Below are positions 7,038 through 15,475 of a stretch of 50,251 nucleotides of DNA, in pieces. Both the position numbers and the translations under genes were made by a program. The first letter of the stretch is position 1. Each line of letters opens with the position of its first letter. The notes under the pieces were generated by a model. The model had not been told where the DNA came from, searched no databases, and saw nothing but the letters and a program-made list of their open reading frames with translations. Source of the DNA: an uncultured Cetobacterium sp. (GTDB lineage Bacteria > Fusobacteriota > Fusobacteriia > Fusobacteriales > Fusobacteriaceae); assembly GCA_900766645.1 (NCBI GenBank), contig CAAFWD010000151.1, positions 1-50,251 of the forward strand. The letters are read 5' to 3'.

Positions 7038-8762
7038 TTATTTTAAAATAGTAAATATAAATATACTTCCTTTTCCCTCTTTTGAAATAAGCTCTATTTT
7101 TCCACCACATTTTTCTACTAATTCTTTTACTATTGCTAGCCCTAATCCTGTTCCAGCCTTGTTGCTCGTTCTAGCTTTATCCACTCTATAAAACCTTTCG
7201 AATACTTTTCCTATTTCATCTGGTGCTATTCCCAATCCATTATCTTTAACACCTATTTTATATTTATTTCTTGTCTCAATTATAGATATTTCTATTTCTG
7301 GAATTTTATCACTTTTATATATTATCGCATTTTCTACAAGATTTTTTAAAATCGTTAGTAATTTTTCTAAATCTACCTTTATTTTTTTTTCCTTATCTAA
7401 AAGATTGAACGAATAAACAATCTTAGCTTCACTAGTTTTTATTCTTTCGCTCAACATAGTCTCTAACTCTTTTTTTAATCGCTCTACTTCTATTTTTTCT
7501 ATATGAAGAAGATTTGAATTTTCTATTTTAGTAATATTCAAAAAATCTATAATTATATTCTCTAATTTATCAATATTATTTTTTATGGTTTTTACAAACT
7601 GTTTTTTTAAAGGCTCTGGTGCATCTTCTAATGCAATAACATATCCTTTTATATTAGTTAATGGAGTTTTTAATTCATGACTTACATTACTTATAAACGT
7701 CTTTTGTACCTCGATCATCCCTCTGCTTTGAGTGACATCTTTTATAGTTAAAAGATACCTATTATCCTCTTCTAAGTATTTTATATTAACACTAAAATAT
7801 CTTTTTACTCTAGGGATATATATTTCACACTTCAGATTCTTTTTTTGATTGTAACATCTTTTTAAAAGATCTATTATTTCAATATCTTTAACCAAATCTA
7901 AATAATTCTCTCTCCCTTTTTCAAAAAGATGATCTAACTTATTATTTTTTACTATCACTCTTAATTTTTCATCAAAAAGTACCAATGATGAATCTACTGA
8001 CCCTATTATTTGGTTTAAAATTCTCTTTTCTCTGTCTAGCTTATATATATTCTCCAAGTTTTGATATTGCCACTTTTGTACAACATCCCATAAATTTAAA
8101 ATCCATGGATCCTTTTCAAAATATAAATTTTTCCCATCAGTTTTTTCTTTTAAATAGTTTTCAATTGTCTCTATTTTTTTATACATATCTCTTTTTAAAT
8201 AATTTTTATAAAAAAAGTGAATAATCATATTTAAAAATGTAAAAAATAACAGTTCCATAAAAAATATTATTTTTAATGTTGTTCTTACTTCCCTATAATC
8301 TTTAGAAACTCTAATTATTACTTTTTCCCCTTCTTTATTAGTTTGAATTTCAGCATAATAAGCCATCGTTTCATCAGATATACTGCTTTTTCTTATATCA
8401 AAACCACTTTTTAAGCTTTTAGCTTCAACAACCTCTTTTCTATTTCCATGATTCTCTAACTCTTTTTCTTGATTAAATTTTCTAGAATCGTATATAACTC
8501 GTCCATCTATTGCAATAATATTAAATCTTATATCCGAGTTTTCAAATATTTGCTGATAGCTATTTTTATCATACTCTTTTATTAAATTAGAAATTATAAA
8601 AACATTTTCTTTCAAACTTTTTCTAGTTCCATCTTTATAAAGGTTTGATAAATATCCTATATTAATAGATATAAACAATATTTCCGCTAAGATAATAAAA
8701 ATTAATGCAATTATCTCTTTTCTTCTAATCTGTATCCCACTCCTTTCACAGTTTTTATACAT
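7038..8762 (-). CDS. phoR: PhoR-type sensor histidine kinase
   Basis: A 574-residue inner-membrane kinase. It has spans at about residues 17-38 and 163-186 with a periplasmic sensor loop between them, a PAS-like region about 250-345, the H box FISNVSHELKTPLTN with phosphoacceptor His near 362, and an ATP-binding domain with VENAI, GLGIAPDE and GTGLGLAIVKEL. It lies directly downstream of a PhoB-type regulator within the phosphate cluster, so it probably senses phosphate through Pst/PhoU. The ATG at 8762 overlaps the regulator gene by 52 nt and lacks a ribosome-binding site; AGGAG at 8740-8744 instead points to an ATT codon at 8727-8729 (residue 12). The true start is unsure. Confidence 0.88.
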   Translation of the reverse strand: MYKNCERSGIQIRRKEIIALIFIILAEILFISINIGYLSNLYKDGTRKSLKENVFIISNLIKEYDKNSYQQIFENSDIRFNIIAIDGRVIYDSRKFNQEKELENHGNRKEVVEAKSLKSGFDIRKSSISDETMAYYAEIQTNKEGEKVIIRVSKDYREVRTTLKIIFFMELLFFTFLNMIIHFFYKNYLKRDMYKKIETIENYLKEKTDGKNLYFEKDPWILNLWDVVQKWQYQNLENIYKLDREKRILNQIIGSVDSSLVLFDEKLRVIVKNNKLDHLFEKGRENYLDLVKDIEIIDLLKRCYNQKKNLKCEIYIPRVKRYFSVNIKYLEEDNRYLLTIKDVTQSRGMIEVQKTFISNVSHELKTPLTNIKGYVIALEDAPEPLKKQFVKTIKNNIDKLENIIIDFLNITKIENSNLLHIEKIEVERLKKELETMLSERIKTSEAKIVYSFNLLDKEKKIKVDLEKLLTILKNLVENAIIYKSDKIPEIEISIIETRNKYKIGVKDNGLGIAPDEIGKVFERFYRVDKARTSNKAGTGLGLAIVKELVEKCGGKIELISKEGKGSIFIFTILK

Positions 8763-9388
8763 TCAGATAAAAATGGTATTTTTTCTCTAAGTTTAGATAT
8801 ATAAACATCCACTGTCCTATCTCCCGTATAATAACTACTTGACCAGACTTTATCTAAAATTTTATCTCTACTTATAACTATTCCCTTATTTTTTACTAAT
8901 AGCAAAAGAAGATCGTACTCTTTTTTTGATAGCTCTACTTCTTCTCCATTATTTCTAACCATGTGTTTATCTTCATCTATTTCTAAATCCATAAATTTAT
9001 TTCTTAATTTTTTATTTTTTTCCTGTTTATTTAACAGTTTTCTTCCTCTTAATAAAAGCTCCCTTGGGTCAAATGGTTTTTTCATGTAATCATCTGCTCC
9101 AATTTCTAATCCATTCAATACATCTTCCACTTCTGTTTTTGCTGTTAACATTATAATATAAGGATTTCCATACTCTTCATCCATCTCTTTTACAATCTTA
9201 GTAAAATTAATCCCATCTAGATTAGGCAACATTAAATCTAAAATTATAAGTTCATGTTTATCTTTCTTTAAAAGTTTTAACCCTTCTAAACCATCAGAAG
9301 CAACTGCAACCTCATATCCTTCTTTTGTAAAATAGTAATTTATTAGTGCTTGAATCTCTAAATCATCCTCTACTACAAGTACTTTCAA
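8711..9388 (-). CDS. phoB: PhoB-type response regulator
   Basis: An OmpR/PhoB-family regulator. The receiver domain begins KVLVVEDD, has the phosphorylated Asp in ILDLMLPNLDG (about residue 51), the Thr in MLTAK and Lys in MKKPFDP. A C-terminal winged helix contains SKKEYDLLLLL and RTVDVYISKLR. I chose the TTG at 9386-9388 (MKVLVVEDD): AGGGTGA lies 5 nt upstream of it, whereas the GTG at 9395-9397 is itself part of that site. It follows pstS after a terminator and likely binds the repeats between pstS and pstC. Confidence 0.9.
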   Translation of the reverse strand: MKVLVVEDDLEIQALINYYFTKEGYEVAVASDGLEGLKLLKKDKHELIILDLMLPNLDGINFTKIVKEMDEEYGNPYIIMLTAKTEVEDVLNGLEIGADDYMKKPFDPRELLLRGRKLLNKQEKNKKLRNKFMDLEIDEDKHMVRNNGEEVELSKKEYDLLLLLVKNKGIVISRDKILDKVWSSSYYTGDRTVDVYISKLREKIPFLSECIKTVKGVGYRLEEKR

Positions 9389-9415
9389 TAATCTCACCCT
9401 CTCTATTTTTTTTAC

Positions 9416-9421
9416 ATTATA
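9416..9421 (-). promoter_or_regulatory. Candidate -10 element of phoB-phoR
   Basis: TATAAT on the minus strand, about 19 nt before the GTG. A weak -35 (AGGACA, 9439-9444) would lie inside the pstS terminator, so phoBR may also depend on read-through from pstS. Confidence 0.35.
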
Positions 9422-9430
9422 TCACAAAGA

Positions 9431-9464
9431 AAAAAGGATGTCCTTTTTTAAGGACATCCTTTTT
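9431..9464 (-). terminator. Terminator of pstS
   Basis: A 14-bp perfect stem AAAAAGGATGTCCT/AGGACATCCTTTTT with a 6-nt loop and a T-run on the minus strand. It separates pstS from phoB. Confidence 0.85.
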
Positions 9465-9466
9465 TA

Positions 9467-10294
9467 CTATTTTACAGGAACAAACCCTTCTTCTTTTACA
9501 ATATTTTGACCTGTTTCTGATAGTGCAAAATCAACTAGTCCTTTCACTTCCTTATTGTCTGTCTCTTTTACATACCAATAAACCTCTCTTGCTATTGGAT
9601 ACGACTTATCTGAAACATTTTTTACAGTTGGTTCTACTGAGTCAACTTTTAAACTTTTCACTGTTTCATCCATATATCCCATCCCTATATACCCTATTGC
9701 TCCTTCATTTGATTTCACTTCTTGTTTGATAGCTTCATTAGATGGCATATATAGAGTTTTATTTCCATACTCTGCATCTTTTTTTGTATTTTCCTCTCTT
9801 ACAATATGCTCTTTAAAGAACTCATGAGTTCCAGAAGATGAATCTCTTGAAAGAACTACTATTTGTTGATCTACTCCTCCTAAGTCTTTCCAATTTGTAA
9901 TCTCACCTCTAAAAATTTTTGCTAAATTTTCATGTGTTAAGTTCTCCACATTATTTCCATCATTTACAATTACTGTTATCCCATCAAAACCTATCACAAC
10001 TTCATCTATATTTACTCCCTTTTCTTTGGCAGCTTTAATCTCTTTATCTTTTATATTTCTCGATGCCATACCAATATCAGCAGTTCCGTTTATTAGAGAT
10101 GAAATTCCTACTCCTGATCCTCCACCAGTTACAGCTATTCTAGCTCCTTTATTAGCCATCATATACTCTTCCGCAATATATTGAGATACATTTACTATTG
10201 TGTCTGATCCTTTAACTTGAACAACTTTTGATGCCATGGCCCCTGTTGATAAACCCAACATAGATACAATTCCTAATAATAAATACTTTTTCAT
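9467..10294 (-). CDS. pstS: Phosphate ABC transporter substrate-binding protein
   Basis: A 275-residue periplasmic phosphate-binding protein. Residues 1-21 form a cleavable signal peptide ending AMA, with no lipobox Cys. Phosphate-site motifs are visible: VKGSDTIVN near 27, GGGSGVGISSLINGTADIGMASR near 57-79 and SRDSSSGTHEFFKEH near 150-165, plus AIGYIGMGY near 200. It would deliver phosphate to PstCA. The gene runs divergently from pstCAB-phoU, and its promoter carries four 11-bp-spaced repeats, so it is probably induced by phosphate starvation through the PhoB-like regulator next to it. Confidence 0.95.
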   Translation of the reverse strand: MKKYLLLGIVSMLGLSTGAMASKVVQVKGSDTIVNVSQYIAEEYMMANKGARIAVTGGGSGVGISSLINGTADIGMASRNIKDKEIKAAKEKGVNIDEVVIGFDGITVIVNDGNNVENLTHENLAKIFRGEITNWKDLGGVDQQIVVLSRDSSSGTHEFFKEHIVREENTKKDAEYGNKTLYMPSNEAIKQEVKSNEGAIGYIGMGYMDETVKSLKVDSVEPTVKNVSDKSYPIAREVYWYVKETDNKEVKGLVDFALSETGQNIVKEEGFVPVK

Positions 10295-10375
10295 AACTTT
10301 TTAAGACCTCCTAAAATTTTAAATTTATTCATAATATTTTAATATCGTGTTCTTCTTAATCTCGTTTATAAAATC

Positions 10376-10429
10376 AGTATATTCTAATCTTGTTAAATAA
10401 GTTTAAAATTAATGTAAATTTTAAGTAAA
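10376..10429 (-). promoter_or_regulatory. pstS promoter with four-copy Pho-box array
   Basis: On the minus strand, four hexamers lie exactly 11 bp apart: TTTACT (10424-10429), TTTACA (10413-10418), TTTAAA (10402-10407) and TTAACA (10391-10396). Nine nt after the last comes a -10 box, TATACT (10376-10381). This matches the direct-repeat layout bound by PhoP/PhoB-type regulators. Confidence 0.75.
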
Positions 10430-10435
10430 AAAGAT

Positions 10436-10489
10436 TTTACATTTTCTTTACATTCTTTTAATCTTCCATTAACACAAAAATTATATTAT
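10436..10489 (+). promoter_or_regulatory. pstCAB-phoU promoter with four-copy Pho-box array
   Basis: On the plus strand: TTTACA (10436-10441), TTTACA (10447-10452), TTAATC (10458-10463) and TTAACA (10469-10474), each 11 bp apart. The candidate -10 TATTAT (10484-10489) again starts 9 nt after the last repeat. Only 6 bp separate this array from the pstS array. Confidence 0.75.
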
Positions 10490-10547
10490 TTATGTAGAAA
10501 TCAAAACGGATTTAATATTTTTTAGATATATATTTTAGGAGGTTTAC

Positions 10548-11429
10548 ATGGTCATTAACAGAAAATTTAAAGATCTTTTTATGAATAGACTACATTCTAC
10601 CGTAGGTATCTTTAATATTCTAATTGTAGTTTTAATCTTTTTCTTTATTCTAACAAATAGCATTTCATTCTTTAAAGATACTCCTCTTTCAAGTTTCTTC
10701 TTGGGAACAGAATGGATATCTTTATCGGATAAATATGGAATTCTTCCACTACTTGTAGGTTCATTTTGGGTCACAGTTGTTGCTTTAGGAATATCAATTC
10801 CCGTTGGAATTGTAATAACTATATATCTTGCTGAGTTTGCAAGTAAAAAAACTAAAAAAACGTTAAAAATTATTATAGAAACTATGTCTGCATTGCCATC
10901 TGTAGTTTTAGGTTACCTAGGATTATATGTTTTATCTGGATTTGTAAAAGATACTTTTGGTTTAGTTAGTGGTCTGAATGCTTTAACTGGTGGTATTATG
11001 TTATCTTTTATGGCAATTCCTACTATCGTAAGTTTATCTGATGACGCTTTAAACGCTTTGGATAAATCATATAAAGAAGCATCTTTAGCTCTTGGGGCAA
11101 ATAAACTTGAAACAATTTTCAAAGTTTTACTTCCTGCTGCTTTCCCTGGTATTTTCGCTGGAATAATGCTAGGTTTTGGTAGAATTATAGGAGAAACAAT
11201 GGCAGTTCTAATGATAACTGGAAATGCACCTATTATGGCCACAAACCCTTTATCTCCTGTAAGAACTTTAACAGCTACCATAGCAGCTGAAATGGGAGAA
11301 GTTGTTCAAGGAAGTCAACATTACTATGCTTTATTTGCAATTGGATTAGTTCTTTTCGGTATAAGTTTCTTTACAAATAGTATTGCTGACAAATATATTC
11401 GTAAATCTAGAAAGTTAATGGGAAAATAG
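10548..11429 (+). CDS. pstC: Phosphate ABC transporter permease PstC
   Basis: A 293-residue inner-membrane permease with about six spans. It carries the ABC permease coupling loop EASLALGANKLETIFKVLLP near residues 178-198, which contacts PstB, and the PstC-typical GRIIGETMAVLMITGNA segment. It starts at ATG behind AGGAGG, first in pstC-pstA-pstB-phoU. It pairs with PstA to form the phosphate channel. Confidence 0.95.
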   Translation: MVINRKFKDLFMNRLHSTVGIFNILIVVLIFFFILTNSISFFKDTPLSSFFLGTEWISLSDKYGILPLLVGSFWVTVVALGISIPVGIVITIYLAEFASKKTKKTLKIIIETMSALPSVVLGYLGLYVLSGFVKDTFGLVSGLNALTGGIMLSFMAIPTIVSLSDDALNALDKSYKEASLALGANKLETIFKVLLPAAFPGIFAGIMLGFGRIIGETMAVLMITGNAPIMATNPLSPVRTLTATIAAEMGEVVQGSQHYYALFAIGLVLFGISFFTNSIADKYIRKSRKLMGK

Positions 11430-11439
11430 GAGGAGTATA

Positions 11440-12279
11440 ATGAGCATTTTAAAAGGAAAAAGTGGAAAACTTATTGAAAATTTAATCAAAGCTATTGCTT
11501 TACTTTCCACTGTCCCTATTATTTTAATATTGGGTTATATCATTTGGAAAGGTGTTCCTGCAATATCTTGGGATTTTCTAACAGAAGTTCCTAGACGTGG
11601 TATGAGAGCAGGAGGTATTTTCCCTGCAATTGTGGGTACTATATATCTAACTTTAGGAACAATTGCAGTTTCTGTTCCATTTGGAGTTTTAACAGGAGTT
11701 TATCTTGTAGAATATGCAAAGGATAATTGGTTAACAAGAATAATTAATCTTACCATTGTTAACCTTGCAGGAATCCCTAGTATAATATACGGACTTTTCG
11801 GTATGGCATTATTTGTTATTTACTTTAAACTTGGAGTTTCAATTTTATCTGGATCTTTAACACTTGGAATAATGTGTTTACCTGTTATCATAACTGCTAC
11901 TAGAGAATCACTACTGGCCATCCCAAATAATTTAAGAGAAGCTTCTTTAGCTCTTGGAGCAACTAAATGGGAAACCATCTCTAAAATTATTCTTCCTGCC
12001 GCTCTTCCTGGAATTGTAACTGGAATTATATTAAGTATATCTAGAGCTGCTGGAGAAACAGCACCAATATTATTTACTGCTGCTGCATTTTATTTACCGT
12101 TCCTGCCTGTTTCAATCTTTGATCAGGTTATGGCTTTACCTTATCACTTATATGTTATCTCGACACAGGTACCAAATATGCCTGCTGCTAATATGCACGG
12201 AACACTTTTTGTTTTAGTATTTATCACTATAGGCTTCAATCTACTTGGAGCTTTTGTTAGAAATAAATTTGAAAAATAA
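11440..12279 (+). CDS. pstA: Phosphate ABC transporter permease PstA
   Basis: A 279-residue permease with about six spans. The coupling loop EASLALGATKWETISKIILP lies near residues 167-186 and is followed by the PstA-type SRAAGETAPILFTAAAF block. The N-terminal GMRAGGIFPAIVGTIYLT segment is also typical. It starts 10 nt after pstC with GGAGGAG upstream, so the two are translated together. Confidence 0.95.
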   Translation: MSILKGKSGKLIENLIKAIALLSTVPIILILGYIIWKGVPAISWDFLTEVPRRGMRAGGIFPAIVGTIYLTLGTIAVSVPFGVLTGVYLVEYAKDNWLTRIINLTIVNLAGIPSIIYGLFGMALFVIYFKLGVSILSGSLTLGIMCLPVIITATRESLLAIPNNLREASLALGATKWETISKIILPAALPGIVTGIILSISRAAGETAPILFTAAAFYLPFLPVSIFDQVMALPYHLYVISTQVPNMPAANMHGTLFVLVFITIGFNLLGAFVRNKFEK

Positions 12280-12294
12280 TTTGGAGGATTTTTG

Positions 12295-13056
12295 ATGAAT
12301 AAAGATGTAAGAATCTCAGTTAAAGACTTTAACTTTTACTATGGTAATTTTAAAGCATTAAAAAATATAAATATGGATGTTATGAAGAATAAAGTAACTG
12401 CACTTATCGGCCCTTCTGGATGTGGTAAATCAACTTTTCTAAGATCATTAAACAGAATGAATGATCTTATTTCTGAAGTTAAATATGAAGGAAATATATT
12501 ATTAGATGATAAGAATATTTTTGATAATAGTTATGACATTGTTGAACTAAGAAAAAAAGTTGGAATGGTTTTCCAAAAACCGAACCCATTTCCTAAATCT
12601 ATCTATGAAAATTTAGTTTATGCTCCTAAACTTCACGGTGAAAAAGACAAAGCTAAACTAGATTCAATTGTGGAAAATTCATTAAAAGCTGTTGCACTTT
12701 GGGATGAAGTTAAAGATAAATTGCACCAATCAGCTCTTGGCCTTTCTGGAGGGCAGCAACAAAGACTTTGTATTGCTAGAGCTATATCTGTTAATCCAGA
12801 AATTCTTTTAATGGATGAACCTACATCAGCTCTCGACCCTATATCAACTGCTAAAATAGAAGAACTTATTATAAAATTAGCTAAAGATTACAGTATCGTA
12901 ATTGTTACTCATAACATGCAACAAGCTTCTAGAATATCTGACTATACTGGTTTCTTTTATCAAGGAGTGCTAGAAGAATTTGATGAAACTTCTAAAATTT
13001 TTACAACACCTAAAGTTAAAAAAACTGAAGATTATATAACTGGAAAATTTGGATAA
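12295..13056 (+). CDS. pstB: Phosphate ABC transporter ATP-binding protein PstB
   Basis: A 253-residue ATPase of normal PstB length. Walker A is GPSGCGKST near residue 40, the Q-loop is VFQKPNPFPKSIYENL, the signature is LSGGQQQR, Walker B is ILLMDEPTSALDP and the H-loop is THNMQQ. It powers phosphate import by PstCA. The ATG at 12295 is chosen over the TTG just before it because GGAGG (12283-12287) is 7 nt from the ATG. Confidence 0.96.
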   Translation: MNKDVRISVKDFNFYYGNFKALKNINMDVMKNKVTALIGPSGCGKSTFLRSLNRMNDLISEVKYEGNILLDDKNIFDNSYDIVELRKKVGMVFQKPNPFPKSIYENLVYAPKLHGEKDKAKLDSIVENSLKAVALWDEVKDKLHQSALGLSGGQQQRLCIARAISVNPEILLMDEPTSALDPISTAKIEELIIKLAKDYSIVIVTHNMQQASRISDYTGFFYQGVLEEFDETSKIFTTPKVKKTEDYITGKFG

Positions 13057-13068
13057 AAAGGAGAAAAT

Positions 13069-13767
13069 ATGAGAAATCTTAACGAATCTTTAAAAGCTCT
13101 TGATGAGCATTATCTACAAACGCTAAAATATATAAATAGAAATTTTGATGTAAATATAGAAATGTTTCAAAGTGGAAAGTTTAATTCAACTCTCTATGGA
13201 GAAGCTAAGATGATTGAAGATTTTATCAACTCTTTTGAAGTAAAAATAAAAGAGGATTCAATTATAACTATTGCTCGTTTTCAGCCTGCTGCTAAAAATT
13301 TAAGAAAATTAGTTATGTTGATTAACAGTGTTAGAGTTTTAGAAAGAATGGGCGATCTTTTAAAAGCTAATCTTCTACTTGTTAAAGAGGTTGAAAAAAA
13401 TTCGCCTCATCTTACATTTGTTATGAAAGATAAAATACTTCCTATGGCTGAAAAAATTAAAAATCTTCTAGATTTATATACACAAGCATTTTTAAACCAA
13501 GATGTAAAACTTTTGTATGAGATCATTTATTTAGATGAAGAAATTGATGAACTTTTTAAAGAAAATGGAGAATTCATTTTAAATATTATGAAAGAAAATT
13601 CTGAAAATATCGAAGGTGGATATAAACTTGCTCTTTTAGATAAAAAATTAGAAAGACTTTCAGATCATATTATCCACTTGGTTACAGATTTAATATATAT
13701 TTTAAATGGAGAAAATATGAGAAAAACCGAATTGGAAAGTAATTTTGATTTAGAAAATAAAAACTAA
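13069..13767 (+). CDS. phoU: PhoU-like phosphate regulatory protein
   Basis: A 232-residue all-helical protein with two repeated PhoU domains. Each carries a version of the metal-binding pattern (IYLDEEIDELFKEN near 157, and related helices ending KLERLSDHI near 200). PhoU dampens Pst transport and PhoR kinase activity when phosphate is plentiful. It is last in the pst operon and is followed by a bidirectional terminator. Confidence 0.9.
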   Translation: MRNLNESLKALDEHYLQTLKYINRNFDVNIEMFQSGKFNSTLYGEAKMIEDFINSFEVKIKEDSIITIARFQPAAKNLRKLVMLINSVRVLERMGDLLKANLLLVKEVEKNSPHLTFVMKDKILPMAEKIKNLLDLYTQAFLNQDVKLLYEIIYLDEEIDELFKENGEFILNIMKENSENIEGGYKLALLDKKLERLSDHIIHLVTDLIYILNGENMRKTELESNFDLENKN

Positions 13768-13770
13768 CAA

Positions 13771-13800
13771 AAAAACTAGTAGAAATTTCTACTAGTTTTT
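13771..13800. terminator. Bidirectional terminator between phoU and ispA
   Basis: A perfect 30-nt palindrome, AAAAACTAGTAGAAA and its reverse complement, ending 1 nt before the ispA stop codon and 3 nt after phoU. T-runs follow on both strands. Confidence 0.85.
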
Positions 13801-14682
13801 TTAATTTTCTCTATATCCAATATAATCTGCTAAAGCTATAAACATTTTTATTTTTTCTTCAGAAAAAATTTCTAAAGATTTTTTAGCATTTTCTATTGTT
13901 TCTGCTAAAATATTTTTACTTTTTTCTAATCCAAACAAACTTGGATAAGTTGTTTTTTCTAACTCTTGATCACTTCCTACAGGTTTTCCTATTTTTTGAA
14001 AGTCACCTTCAATATCTAAAATATCGTCCTTTATTTGAAATGCTAGACCTATAAATTCAGCATATCTCTCTAACGCTGTGTACTCCTCTATAGAAGCATC
14101 ACATAAAATTGCTCCTATTTCCACAGGTAATTTTATAAGTTTTCCTGTTTTATTAGCATGAATATACTTTAAAGTTTCATACGAAACTTTTTTCTTTTCA
14201 CTTTCAATATCAATCATTTGACCCCCTATCATTCCATTAATTCCAGAATATCTAGAGATCATTCCTAATATTTTTACTAATTTATCTGGTGCAACACCTT
14301 GTGTTTCATCTGCTACAACAGAGAAAGAATGAGTTAAGAGAGCATCTCCTATTAATATAGCTTCTGCTTCACCAAACTTTTTGTGTGTTGTCAGTTTTCC
14401 TCTTCTATAATCATCATTATCTAATGCTGGAAGATCATCATGAACTAAAGAATATGAATGAATAAGCTCTATCGCTACTGCTGTTGGAATTCCAATTTCT
14501 AGGTTCATTTTATAAAGTTCTAAAACCATAAGTAATAATATTGGTCTTAATCTTTTTCCACCATTTAAAACTGAATATTTCATCCCTTCAGCTATAACCT
14601 CTGGATTATCTAATTTATTAAGATAAAGTTTTATACTTTCATCTACTAATGCTCTTTTTTCATTTAAGTAAGTTTTAAGCAT
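13801..14682 (-). CDS. ispA: Polyprenyl (farnesyl/geranylgeranyl) diphosphate synthase
   Basis: A 293-residue trans-prenyltransferase that condenses isopentenyl diphosphate with allylic diphosphates. The first Asp-rich motif DDLPALDND starts at residue 82, and the second FQIKDDILD lies at 215-223. GGKRLRP near 41 and the Lys-Thr pair in HANKTGKL near 176 are also present. The TAATG overlap with xseB, as in many bacteria, implies coupled translation. Chain length (C15 versus C20) is not certain. Confidence 0.93.
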   Translation of the reverse strand: MLKTYLNEKRALVDESIKLYLNKLDNPEVIAEGMKYSVLNGGKRLRPILLLMVLELYKMNLEIGIPTAVAIELIHSYSLVHDDLPALDNDDYRRGKLTTHKKFGEAEAILIGDALLTHSFSVVADETQGVAPDKLVKILGMISRYSGINGMIGGQMIDIESEKKKVSYETLKYIHANKTGKLIKLPVEIGAILCDASIEEYTALERYAEFIGLAFQIKDDILDIEGDFQKIGKPVGSDQELEKTTYPSLFGLEKSKNILAETIENAKKSLEIFSEEKIKMFIALADYIGYREN

Positions 14683-14897
14683 TACTCATCCTCCTCTAGT
14701 ACGATTTGATTCTGTGATTCACTAACTTTCAATATTTTTCCTTGAGCTTTATTTAAAATATCAGACGATTTTTTCAAAAGTTTCATAGCTCTTTCGTACT
14801 CTTTTATAGATTCCTCTAAACTTAGATCTCCCTGTTCTAGCTTTTCTATAATTTCATCAAGCTCATTTATATTATATTCAAAACTATCCTTTTTCAT
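14682..14897 (-). CDS. xseB: Exodeoxyribonuclease VII small subunit
   Basis: A 71-residue helical protein with the XseB signature: FEYNINELDEIIEKLEQGDLSLEESIKEYERAMKL in outline, giving the LE.G..LE.S...YE.G pattern. It pairs with the XseA catalytic subunit, which is not in this window. The ATG at 14897 is chosen because GGAGG lies 5 nt upstream; an in-frame TTG four codons earlier lacks a site. Its stop overlaps the ispA start (TAATG). Confidence 0.93.
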   Translation of the reverse strand: MKKDSFEYNINELDEIIEKLEQGDLSLEESIKEYERAMKLLKKSSDILNKAQGKILKVSESQNQIVLEEDE

Positions 14898-14912
14898 GAA
14901 AACCTCCAACTA

Positions 14913-15461
14913 TTATCTTGTATAAAATGTTACAGCTTTCTTCCCGTATCTTCTTTCATCACTTCTTTTGAACTCTCCAACTTCTTCAGACATATCTTCA
15001 AAAATGTGGTGCTCACAAATAATAAGTCCATCATCAGCTAATATGCCAGCTTTTGAAATAGCTCTCATTACTCTTTCACAAACTTCTTCTTTGTAAGGAG
15101 GGTCCATAAATATTATATCGAACTTTTCCCCTTTTCTTCCCAAAATTTCAACAGCTCTTAAAGTTTCATTTTTATAAGCTCTCGATTTCCCTTCATATCC
15201 TAAATTATTTATATTTTTTATAATATACTTTAATGCCTCTTGATCTTTTTCAATCATTATAGCTCTTTTTGCTCCTCTACTTAAAGCTTCAAGAGCAATA
15301 TTTCCAGTTCCACTAAACAGATCTAGAAATCTTGAATCAGGCACGTAGGGAGCAATGATTGAAAACAGTGACTCTTTAATACTATCCTGTGTAGGTCTTG
15401 TATCATTTCCTTTTCTACATTCTATTCTTTTTCCCTTAGCTTCTCCTGCTATTATTCTCAT
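14913..15461 (-). CDS. rsmD: 16S rRNA (guanine966-N2)-methyltransferase
   Basis: A 182-residue SAM-dependent methyltransferase that modifies G966 of 16S rRNA. It begins MRIIAGEAKGKRI, typical of RsmD, then has RPTQDSIKESLFSI, the SAM-binding FLDLFSGTGNIALEALSRGA near 42-60 and the catalytic DPPY at about 121-124. It lies between queA and xseB in a tight operon with 14- to 15-nt gaps. Confidence 0.95.
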   Translation of the reverse strand: MRIIAGEAKGKRIECRKGNDTRPTQDSIKESLFSIIAPYVPDSRFLDLFSGTGNIALEALSRGAKRAIMIEKDQEALKYIIKNINNLGYEGKSRAYKNETLRAVEILGRKGEKFDIIFMDPPYKEEVCERVMRAISKAGILADDGLIICEHHIFEDMSEEVGEFKRSDERRYGKKAVTFYTR

Positions 15462-15475
15462 TTTTTCACCTCTCT

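Noticed and set aside
9346..9729. 127-residue plus-strand open frame across the phoB start and pstS end
   Set aside because: It crosses a strong terminator hairpin and two real genes on the other strand, with no ribosome-binding site or motif.
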